From assembly GCA_023443765.1 (NCBI GenBank), contig JAEZTA010000108.1:1-22242 (forward strand): a stretch of DNA of 22,242 nt, given 5' to 3'. Shown here piece by piece: positions 16,323-22,242 of this stretch (position 1 is its first letter; each line of letters opens with the position of its first letter). The position numbers were made by a program, and so were the translations under genes. A model generated the notes under the pieces. The model made no database searches and was not told where the DNA came from. It was given only the letters and a program-made list of their open reading frames with translations. The stretch is from Bacteroidota bacterium (GTDB lineage: Bacteria > Bacteroidota > Bacteroidia > Bacteroidales > Rikenellaceae).

Positions 16323-17261
16323 TCATTTGGTCCGATCCCGGCGGACCGTCGGTGTAAAGATGCTCCGCGAGTCGATTGCCACCCGGCCTCCGGCGACATC
16401 GACATCGGCGATGTGCAGTGCACGCGGATGAATGTGCTCCCGGTCGCAATGGGCGTGGAATACATACCGATCACAGCCGTTGCGATCGCGGAACAACGCT
16501 CCGTGCCCCGTACCGACCAGACCGCCTTCAGGCCTGCAGAGAATGGGTCCATCGCCTTTGATCCAGTTGCCTAACGGGGCATCGGATGTGGCATATCCAA
16601 CACCGTAGTCCTGGCTCTTGTAATGGTTGGCCGAATAGATCAGGTAATAAACACCCTCTTTTTTCAGTACCGATGGGCCTTCCGCCACCCGGCCCATCGC
16701 CAGTTCCCAAGGTTGCTCGGCAACAATACACTCCCGGAGCGTCTCCATTTTGACCGACATCCAATCGCTTTCGAGTTCCGCTCCCCAGATAACGTTACCA
16801 CCCGTAAAGCGCACGAAGAAAAGATAGGGCGTACCGTCGTCATCAATGAACAGGGACGAGTCGATCGCCTTCTCTTCAAACATGGGACGTTTTTCCGACT
16901 GTCGGAAAGGTCCGAGCGGGGAATCTGCCGTTGCCACACAAAGATGCTCGGCAGCTGTATAGAAAAGGTAGAACCGGCCGTTTCCAGGATTCCGGTAGAC
17001 TTCGGGGGCCCAAAAGCCCTTTTCACCATAGGAATCGGCTTTGTCCAGCGCCAACCGCGGACAGCATTCCCAGGATGTCAGCGAATCCGACCGATAGACC
17101 TCAAACCCGTCGTCGCTGCTCGTACCATAGGCATAATACGTTCCCTCGTAGAACAGGACAAATGGATCAGCCAGTGTAAGTGGTTCGCCGGGGCGCTCCT
17201 GCCCCGCGGAACATGCGGACACCACAGCGCCGCACAGGATGATTGCCAGTAATGTTTTCAT
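16323..17261 (-). CDS. GH43-family glycoside hydrolase, lipoprotein, probably periplasmic-facing
   Basis: A 312-aa GH43 propeller enzyme. Catalytic residues are D32 (LADPFVL), D134 (KAIDSSLFID) and E194 (VAEGPSVL), with GHGALF (H253) matching the paralogue. Start ATG at 17261 is chosen because MKTLLAIILCGAVVSAC is a lipoprotein signal peptide with lipobox VSAC (C17). The frame extends upstream to 17438, but that part lies inside the TIG/NHL gene and is non-coding. The cysteine is followed by SAGQERP without an acidic run, unlike the second GH43, so this copy may stay on the periplasmic side. It begins 7 nt after the TIG/NHL stop and precedes SusC by 36 nt. The two GH43s are old duplicates that probably share a substrate type while working in different compartments (inference). 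Confidence 0.88.
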   Translation of the reverse strand: MKTLLAIILCGAVVSACSAGQERPGEPLTLADPFVLFYEGTYYAYGTSSDDGFEVYRSDSLTSWECCPRLALDKADSYGEKGFWAPEVYRNPGNGRFYLFYTAAEHLCVATADSPLGPFRQSEKRPMFEEKAIDSSLFIDDDGTPYLFFVRFTGGNVIWGAELESDWMSVKMETLRECIVAEQPWELAMGRVAEGPSVLKKEGVYYLIYSANHYKSQDYGVGYATSDAPLGNWIKGDGPILCRPEGGLVGTGHGALFRDRNGCDRYVFHAHCDREHIHPRALHIADVDVAGGRVAIDSRSIFTPTVRRDRTK

Positions 17262-17268
17262 TTGGCCG

Positions 17269-18639
17269 CTACATTTCCGGTTTGATCGTCCGAATCCGGT
17301 TGCCGGCACCAGCCGTACCATCACGGTATTCGCAGAGATGGAACGCTCCGTCGGCATCCACAGTGATTGCACGCGGCAGGAAGAACTGTGCCTCGCCGGC
17401 AGGTCCGTCGACATCGCCCTTAACCATCGTTCCGGCAAAAAGGGTTACATTTCCCTCAGGGGTCACGCGGCGGACGCAATGGTTCTCACGCTCGGCAACA
17501 TACATGTTGCCATCCAGGCCGAAAAAGCACGACATGGGCTGATTGAAGGTAGCATCCGTCCGCGAGCCGTCGGCCTTTCCGGATTTACCACTACCGACAA
17601 ACTTACGGAAAGGACTGGTGAGTTTTTTCGCTACCGGATCGTAGTTGGCGCTCAAGATTCCGTGATAAGGCGTACGCAGCACGACATAGAGCGTCTTGCC
17701 GTCGGGCGAGAAGCGAACCATACCCTCACTGCCCGTGGCTCCGGCACTATTCTCCTTGATAAAACCAAGCACGTCGCCCAATTCGGACGCCTGCTGTTGT
17801 TCGGCATCCCAAACATAGACTTTGCCGGAATAGCAATAATAGACTAAGGTTCCATAGACAGGATTGGCCACAGCATAGTTGATGTTCGGAGAGATCGCCT
17901 GTTCGGTCGAAATATAGGGATGCGCAACGGCGAAATTCTCACTCCGCAACAGGATACCTACTGCATGCAGGTTTTTCACATTATTCGAATTGTCGTTACC
18001 GACGAAAATTGTGTCGCGCGTGATCGAGAATGCCAGCGATTTGGGATTGTTGAGATTCACGTTCCCGACATCGAATTTGGGAATCACGGTCGTCACCTCG
18101 CCGTCTTTGATGCGGCGCAGACGACGCGGACTGGCATCGGTTTCAAGGGCCAATACCGCATCTTCCGTAGGATCGTAAACAATGTCGGCGATGCGCAGGA
18201 AGGTGGCTTCGGCGGCCGGACCATCTTTATAATTGGTACCGCTCGCCTCAACACCCGAACCCGCAAGGGTCGAAACGAGGTAGTCGGGGACATAGCTGAA
18301 TGCTGTGTCGTAAGTCAACTCACGGTCACCGATCATCACACGGATCGGACCGCTGCCGACTTTGTCCGGCACACGGACGTTGATTTTCGTCTGGGTAACG
18401 TTGATTACCTCCACCTCGGTGGCATTGATCCACACCCGGGTGTTCTTGCGCGAAGCTCCCAGATTTTCCCCGTTGAGGGTCATCATGGTATTCTTCCCGG
18501 CGGCCTCGGGGACGAAGGTAGTCAGCTTCGCCTCCTGGCGGGCCTGTTCCTCCGTGTCGTCCGTACAACCCGGCAGCGAAACAAGAAGCGCCGCCCCGAA
18601 GAGCAGCAATACGCTTGTCTTGATGTAAAATCGATTCAT
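17269..18639 (-). CDS. Surface lipoprotein with TIG/IPT domain and NHL-repeat propeller
   Basis: A 456-aa lipoprotein, the first gene of the operon. The start is ATG at 18639 (MNRFYIKTSVLLLFGAALL); the open frame continues up to 18873, but that part crosses the promoter. Lipobox SLPGC puts the lipid on C25, followed by TDDTEEQ, acidic as in surface-exposed lipoproteins. An immunoglobulin-like TIG/IPT domain spans about 38-117 (LTTFVPEAAGKNTMMTLNGENLG). It is followed by a beta-propeller of NHL-type repeats, about 121-456, for example FFGLDGNMYVAERENHCVRRVTP (quoted here as FFGLDGNMYVAERENH, then CVRRV) and TVDADGAFHLCEYRDG. Such TIG/NHL proteins occur in Bacteroidetes PULs in the place of SusE/F-type glycan-binding proteins, so surface binding is likely. 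Catalysis is not excluded. Confidence 0.82.
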   Translation of the reverse strand: MNRFYIKTSVLLLFGAALLVSLPGCTDDTEEQARQEAKLTTFVPEAAGKNTMMTLNGENLGASRKNTRVWINATEVEVINVTQTKINVRVPDKVGSGPIRVMIGDRELTYDTAFSYVPDYLVSTLAGSGVEASGTNYKDGPAAEATFLRIADIVYDPTEDAVLALETDASPRRLRRIKDGEVTTVIPKFDVGNVNLNNPKSLAFSITRDTIFVGNDNSNNVKNLHAVGILLRSENFAVAHPYISTEQAISPNINYAVANPVYGTLVYYCYSGKVYVWDAEQQQASELGDVLGFIKENSAGATGSEGMVRFSPDGKTLYVVLRTPYHGILSANYDPVAKKLTSPFRKFVGSGKSGKADGSRTDATFNQPMSCFFGLDGNMYVAERENHCVRRVTPEGNVTLFAGTMVKGDVDGPAGEAQFFLPRAITVDADGAFHLCEYRDGTAGAGNRIRTIKPEM

Positions 18640-18681
18640 ATCATTTGTAATTTTAGGAGTAGTATATTCTATATTTGTAAT

Positions 18682-18700
18682 CCGGAGCGAAGTTCTCCGG
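18682..18700 (-). promoter_or_regulatory. Small hairpin in the PUL 5' leader
   Basis: CCGGAG and CTCCGG form a 6-bp stem with a 7-nt loop, about 43 nt upstream of the first start codon and inside the predicted 5' untranslated leader of about 73 nt. Its role is unknown; mRNA stability or attenuation are possible. It could be chance. Confidence 0.35.
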
Positions 18701-18718
18701 GATACTCTGAACCCAGCA

Positions 18719-18726
18719 CAAAAATA
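18719..18726 (-). promoter_or_regulatory. -7 box of the PUL operon promoter
   Basis: On the - strand this reads TATTTTTG, an exact match to TAnnTTTG. No TTTG -33 element lies at the expected distance; that place is taken by the 3' end of the 25-bp element at 18745-18769. This fits a promoter that needs an activator. The predicted start would give a leader of about 73 nt. Confidence 0.72.
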
Positions 18727-18744
18727 GAAGCATCGGCTCTTTCC

Positions 18745-18769
18745 CATTGAAAAAAGAATCTCTAAATTT
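18745..18769 (-). promoter_or_regulatory. 25-bp operator copy A, upstream of the PUL operon
   Basis: On the - strand this 25-bp element begins AAATTTAGAGATTC and ends TTTTTTCAATG. It is identical to copy B at 18897-18921 on the + strand. It ends 18 nt upstream of the -7 box. The regulator at 20624 is the natural candidate to bind it (inference). Confidence 0.75.
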
Positions 18770-18799
18770 AAGAATTTCGTCCCATTTTCAACTACACGA

Positions 18800-18807
18800 C
18801 AAAAGTA
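18800..18807 (-). promoter_or_regulatory. Second possible -7 box on the PUL side
   Basis: The - strand reads TACTTTTG, a match to TAnnTTTG between the two operator copies. No -33 TTTG is visible at 19-21 nt upstream. A weak palindrome (GTACACCG with CGGTGTGC) overlaps it at 18805-18830. It may be a minor upstream promoter or chance in an AT-rich stretch. Confidence 0.3.
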
Positions 18808-18896
18808 CACCGAGGCTGTAAACGGTGTGCAGTTATCACAAAAAAAAAGGTTATTGGACACATACGAAGGCAAAACGCGATTGAAACAAAATTTTC

Positions 18897-18921
18897 AAAT
18901 TTAGAGATTCTTTTTTCAATG
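18897..18921 (+). promoter_or_regulatory. 25-bp operator copy B, upstream of the sialidase-superfamily gene
   Basis: Identical on the + strand to copy A on the - strand. It ends 18 nt before the -7 box at 18940 and 61 nt before the start codon at 18983. Equal sequence and equal spacing in both promoters argue for a shared regulator. Confidence 0.75.
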
Positions 18922-18939
18922 AAACTTCGCCTTGACGTG

Positions 18940-18947
18940 TAAATTCG
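18940..18947 (+). promoter_or_regulatory. -7 box of the sialidase-superfamily gene
   Basis: TAAATTCG matches TAnnTTTG with one change in the TTTG half. It sits 18 nt after the 25-bp element, the same distance as in the PUL promoter. The leader would be about 30 nt. Confidence 0.65.
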
Positions 18948-18982
18948 CAACACGGAACGAATCAACTACTAATTTAAATACC

Positions 18983-20557
18983 ATGAAAAAATTCGCACTG
19001 TTTTTATTCCTCGTGACACTCGGGCCGATGACGGCCTGCTCGGACGACGACACGAAGAAAGGGACACCCATTCCCGACTTCGAATTACCGGAGATGAAAT
19101 GGACAACCTATGACTGGGAAATCACAAAGACAACCGTCAGCGGCATGTTCGAACTCGACGGCCGTATTCCGGCGGGGGCAACGCTCGAAGTGAACTGCTA
19201 TTTCGGCGAGAACGAGGATGCGTTGAAACCGATAGCCCATACGGTGACCGACAAATGGAATTACAAATATTCCACTGAGCGTCTCACGGGTTTGGAACCA
19301 GGTACGACCTATCTTATGCGCATAGAATATGGCTCAAAAGAGGCCAAGGGAGGAGGTCAGCAGAAAAGCCTCACCAAGCAGGTTAAAACGATGTCCGATT
19401 ATTCGGGTTTCCAAGTCGACCAGACCGTGACCCCTGTAAACCATAAGATCGAGTGGGCTACCGAAAAAGAAAAGCCCACGGGACTAAAATCCATCTCCCC
19501 GGCGAATATCTTCGCAGCTTATCCGCGCCTGGTCCACGTCGACAATGGTACGATCGCCTGCGTCTACCACGGCGGAACTATCGGTACCCCGTTCCTGGCC
19601 ATATATATGCAGACCAGCACGGACGACGGCGCCACGTGGTCCGAAGCCCGGGAACTGCTCTCGGTCAACAATCCCAAATATGCAGAGGTATACAAGCGCT
19701 TCATCAATCCCGAAATTCTCCGGCTCCAGAATGGTAGTTTCCTGCTTTCGGTGACCGCAATCGGCGCTGTGGAAACCAACGAGAACTGCCACACGCTGGC
19801 GCTGATCTCCGAGGACGGATGCAAGACGTGGAGCGAACCGGTCATCGTCGGTCGCGGCCGTTCCTGGGAACCGATGGTTGTGCAACTGCCCAACGGCGAA
19901 CTGGAACTGTTGGTGTCGAGCGAAGCCCAATGGTGGCAAGTCACCAATCCGCTGCCGCAGGAGATTCTCTGTGCCCGTTCGACCGATAACGGCCGAACCT
20001 GGACCAAATACATCCGGGCTTGCTACTCCCCCGACCGCCGGGATGGCATGCCTTCGGCCGTGGTGTTGCAAGGGAACAAAGGTGTCCTGTTCTCGATCGA
20101 GGTGATCAACCACAACGGCTACGGCTCACCCTCGCTCGTTCATCGCGCCCTCGACGGCGAATGGGATCCCATTCCATGGCGCGGCCAGGCTTCGGACGGC
20201 CGCTGGCACATACAAATGGCCCTCAACAACGGCAGCACGGACGGCGCAGCCCCCTACACGATCCAGCTCACTACCGGCGAGGTTGTCGTCATGGCACAGG
20301 TCAACCCCAAAAACTCCATCTGGCAGACAGCCTATCCCCGTATCGCCATCTGCGACAACACGGGGCACGGATGGAGCGACGCCTCGAAGTCCACACCGGT
20401 CGGCGCCATGCCCAATAATGAAGGATTCTATTACGGCAGTCTCTTCCAGAAAGACGACAACACCATTTGGCTGGCAGCCACTCATTGCTCCTACTCGGGA
20501 ACAATGGCCGAATGGTCTCAGATTAAATTCCTGAAAGGAACGATCGTCCGCAAATAG
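18983..20557 (+). CDS. Lipoprotein with Fn3-like domain and sialidase-superfamily (GH33/GH93-like) propeller
   Basis: A 524-aa lipoprotein. ATG at 18983 is chosen because MKKFALFLFLVTLGPMTAC is a lipoprotein signal; the open frame to 18932 would overlap the -7 box. Lipid cysteine C19 is followed by SDDDTKK, fitting surface export. An Fn3-like domain spans about 35-137 (LTGLEPGTTYLMRIEYG). A six-bladed propeller follows, with Asp boxes at about 212-219 (STDDGATW), 276-283 (SEDGCKTW) and 333-340 (STDNGRTW). YPRLVH (about 180-185) sits where sialidases carry their first substrate-binding Arg. Glu residues in INPEIL (E244), SWEPM (E296) and VSSE (E314) are catalytic candidates. GH93 exo-arabinanase would suit the two GH43s; GH33 sialidase is the alternative. 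It shares its operator with the PUL and is convergent with the regulator gene. Confidence 0.8.
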   Translation: MKKFALFLFLVTLGPMTACSDDDTKKGTPIPDFELPEMKWTTYDWEITKTTVSGMFELDGRIPAGATLEVNCYFGENEDALKPIAHTVTDKWNYKYSTERLTGLEPGTTYLMRIEYGSKEAKGGGQQKSLTKQVKTMSDYSGFQVDQTVTPVNHKIEWATEKEKPTGLKSISPANIFAAYPRLVHVDNGTIACVYHGGTIGTPFLAIYMQTSTDDGATWSEARELLSVNNPKYAEVYKRFINPEILRLQNGSFLLSVTAIGAVETNENCHTLALISEDGCKTWSEPVIVGRGRSWEPMVVQLPNGELELLVSSEAQWWQVTNPLPQEILCARSTDNGRTWTKYIRACYSPDRRDGMPSAVVLQGNKGVLFSIEVINHNGYGSPSLVHRALDGEWDPIPWRGQASDGRWHIQMALNNGSTDGAAPYTIQLTTGEVVVMAQVNPKNSIWQTAYPRIAICDNTGHGWSDASKSTPVGAMPNNEGFYYGSLFQKDDNTIWLAATHCSYSGTMAEWSQIKFLKGTIVRK

Positions 20558-20570
20558 GCCACACAAGAAA

Positions 20571-20605
20571 ATAAGCGCCCGGAAGGTAATCTTCCGGGCG
20601 CTTAT
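20571..20605. terminator. Bidirectional terminator between the propeller gene and the regulator
   Basis: A 15-bp perfect stem (ATAAGCGCCCGGAAG with CTTCCGGGCGCTTAT) has a 5-nt loop and lies midway in the 66-nt gap between convergent genes. The T-rich tail is better on the - strand (TTATTTTCTT), so it serves the regulator gene best. Confidence 0.85.
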
Positions 20606-20623
20606 CATTCGCAGCAGACGAAC

Positions 20624-22242
20624 TTACGACGTTCCGTTCTCATGGGCATAGTCCTTCGGCAACACCCCATACTGCTTATAGAAACACTTGGAAAAATAAG
20701 ACAGGGAGTTGAACCCAACCATGTAACAAACCTCACTGACCTGGTAATCACCATCATGCAGCAACCGGGCCGCCTCCTTGAGCCGCTCAATCCGCAAGTA
20801 CTCGTTCGGAGAGAGGTCGAGCACACCTTTGATTTTCCGGTAGAAACTTGCCCGGCTCATGTTGAGGGTTTCCGCAATGCTTTTCATTTTCAGGTCGGGA
20901 TTCGACACATTGAGCCGGATAACGTCGTGGATGCGCCGCAGGAAATCCTCGTCGGCCTTGGCCAGCGTCGTCATATTCGATAGTGCCGTCATGGGGTATT
21001 GGGTGAAAATCTTCTTTAAGGTACTCCTGTTACGAATCAAGTTTCCGATCACGGCCAACAGATATTCCATCGAAAAGGGTTTTTCGATATAAGAATCTGC
21101 GCCCGCCTCAACTCCTTCGATCTTCGACTGCGCAAGCGTCTTCGCCGTGAGCAGAATGACGGGAATATGACAGTAATTTACATTGGATTTGATCGCCCGG
21201 CAAAGCTCGATTCCATCCATAACAGGCATCATCACATCGCTGACAACGATGTTGACCAGATGATCCGACAACAGCCGTAAGGCTTCCTCGCCGTTTTCGG
21301 CAAGAAGTACACTGTATCTACGCCCCAAATGGCGGTGGATAAATTTCTGCAGCGACGGATCATCCTCCACAATCAGGATCGTGGTACGATCGTCATCAGG
21401 ATGCGAAAAATCGGTTTCGACAGTGTCCGCATCGTCATCCCAACTCTCGGGTTGTACTCCTATATCGAACGTATGTTCCTGTTCGACAGGCAATATCAGT
21501 GTAAAACAAGTGCGACCGGCCGCATTGTCGACAGTCAGTGCCCCACCGTGCTGCTCGGCCAAGAACCGGGCCAAAGAAAGGCCAATACCTGTACCCGGGA
21601 CGTTACTGTTACGGGAGGTTGTATATCGCATGAACGGTTTAAAAATCGCCTCCTTCATGTCGTCGGGAATGGGTTCGCCGTCGTTCTTAACCGAAATGCC
21701 GAATCGTCCCTCGGGTGCCTGTGAAGTATCAAGGCAGACCTCGATCCACGAATCACCATATTTCAGGGCATTGGTAAGCAGGTTGCTGACAATCTTAGTA
21801 AAAGCCTCCGTGTCGATCGTGGCAAGGAAGGCGGCATCGGCCACGTCGAGCGAAAAGCGGTAGCCTTTCTGTTTGGCCAAAGGCTGGAAACGCTTGAAAA
21901 TATCCCGGACGGACTGCGCCACATCACATTTGACGTAGTTCAGGACGAGACTCTCCTGCTCGGAGTTACGAAAATCGAGCAGTTGGTTCGTAAGGTCGTG
22001 CAGTCGGTTGACATTCTGCCGCATGATCTGCAAATCTTCCAAAGTTTCCCGGTCCGTCACCGTATCTTTGGCTAGTACGCTTTCCAGCGGACCCTTGATA
22101 AGCGTAAGCGGTGTGCGTATCTCGTGCGTAACATGGGTAAAGAAACTGATCTTCGATTCATAGAGTTCCTTCTCCTTGCTCTGTTTAAACCGGTCGAGCA
22201 TGCGCTGCCGTTTCTGCCGGTTACGCCGATCGGAGTAGGAAT
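20624..22242 (-). CDS. Hybrid two-component system regulator (HTCS), C-terminal part; N-terminus beyond window
   Basis: The frame remains open past the right edge (codons for SYSDRRNRQKRQR precede the Met at 22201), so the start and the periplasmic sensor propeller lie outside. Counting from that Met, the visible part has a histidine kinase dimerisation domain with H26 in THEIRTPLTL, an ATPase domain with N-box SNLLTNALKYGD (139-150) and G-box GTGIGLSLA (203-211), a receiver with acidic pocket VEDD (278-281), phospho-acceptor D322 in VVSDVMMPVMDG and K354 in LLTAK, and a C-terminal AraC-type HTH (about 430-525). This architecture is the hallmark one-protein sugar sensor of Bacteroidetes PULs. 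It presumably senses an oligosaccharide in the periplasm and activates both promoters bearing the 25-bp element. Confidence 0.95.
   Translation of the reverse strand, partial: SYSDRRNRQKRQRMLDRFKQSKEKELYESKISFFTHVTHEIRTPLTLIKGPLESVLAKDTVTDRETLEDLQIMRQNVNRLHDLTNQLLDFRNSEQESLVLNYVKCDVAQSVRDIFKRFQPLAKQKGYRFSLDVADAAFLATIDTEAFTKIVSNLLTNALKYGDSWIEVCLDTSQAPEGRFGISVKNDGEPIPDDMKEAIFKPFMRYTTSRNSNVPGTGIGLSLARFLAEQHGGALTVDNAAGRTCFTLILPVEQEHTFDIGVQPESWDDDADTVETDFSHPDDDRTTILIVEDDPSLQKFIHRHLGRRYSVLLAENGEEALRLLSDHLVNIVVSDVMMPVMDGIELCRAIKSNVNYCHIPVILLTAKTLAQSKIEGVEAGADSYIEKPFSMEYLLAVIGNLIRNRSTLKKIFTQYPMTALSNMTTLAKADEDFLRRIHDVIRLNVSNPDLKMKSIAETLNMSRASFYRKIKGVLDLSPNEYLRIERLKEAARLLHDGDYQVSEVCYMVGFNSLSYFSKCFYKQYGVLPKDYAHENGTS

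Larger units (their letters stand above)
18745..18921. repeat. Perfect 25-bp inverted repeat with 127-nt spacer across the divergent promoter region
   Basis: Bases 18745-18769 and 18897-18921 are exact reverse complements over 25 bp, and the match ends sharply on both sides. Each copy therefore has the same orientation relative to the gene it precedes. The 18640-18982 intergenic region holds this repeat, the two promoters, the leader hairpin and an additional possible -7 box. I see no further gene in it. Confidence 0.95.

Noticed and set aside
17262..17438. Upstream extension of the first GH43 to 17438
   Set aside because: It overlaps the 3' part of the TIG/NHL gene, and the ATG at 17261 gives a proper lipoprotein signal.
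18640..18873. Upstream extension of the TIG/NHL gene to an ATG at 18873
   Set aside because: It would run through the promoter and operator and place the lipoprotein signal peptide 78 residues inside the protein.
18745..18921. The inverted repeat as ends of a miniature transposable element
   Set aside because: No target-site duplication flanks it (TTCC on one side, AAAC on the other), and its equal spacing to two -7 boxes is better explained by operators.

Overview
The window looks like a chromosomal segment of a GC-rich gut Bacteroidales bacterium, most likely Alistipes or a close Rikenellaceae relative. The evidence is a SusC/SusD pair, a hybrid two-component regulator ending in an AraC domain, Bacteroidetes-type TAnnTTTG -7 boxes, and a KorA whose N-terminal gamma domain is fused to the alpha domain. 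The genus is an inference; the phylum and order are well supported.

Left end (1-3372, housekeeping): the 3' part of korA and all of korB (2-oxoacid:ferredoxin oxidoreductase, + strand), a bidirectional terminator, an exported thioredoxin-like protein (- strand), and a tRNA-Ala(GGC) with a clear promoter and two terminator hairpins.

Main region (3422-18639, all on the - strand): an 11-gene polysaccharide utilisation locus (PUL), read from right to left. Its order is TIG/NHL surface lipoprotein, GH43 lipoprotein, SusC, SusD, second GH43 lipoprotein, a 673-aa exported protein of unknown function, a tandem DUF1080 (3-keto-glycoside hydrolase/lyase family) protein, a Tat-exported Gfo/Idh/MocA oxidoreductase, a 75-aa two-helix membrane protein, an ApbE-like flavin transferase, and a second Tat-exported Gfo/Idh/MocA oxidoreductase. 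Gaps are 3-61 nt with one 22-nt overlap, so it reads as one transcription unit. A 9-bp hairpin after the first oxidoreductase may reduce expression of the last three genes.

Right end (18640-22242): a divergent intergenic region, then a + strand lipoprotein with an Fn3-like domain and a sialidase-superfamily (GH33/GH93-like) propeller, then the C-terminal part of a hybrid two-component regulator on the - strand. The divergent region carries the same perfect 25-bp element upstream of both promoters, each copy exactly 18 nt from a TAnnTTyG -7 box. This marks the propeller gene and the 11-gene operon as one regulon, probably run by the adjacent regulator.

Working model (inference): surface lipoproteins and SusCD capture and import an oligosaccharide. 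The GH43s and the propeller enzyme trim it, with arabinose- or xylose-type linkages plausible. The DUF1080 protein and the two oxidoreductases add an oxidise-then-eliminate (3-keto) route for glycosidic bonds beside classical hydrolysis. The most interesting points are this hybrid of hydrolytic and redox glycan cleavage, its unusual ApbE/small-membrane-protein partner, the unassigned 673-aa protein, and the duplicated operator.
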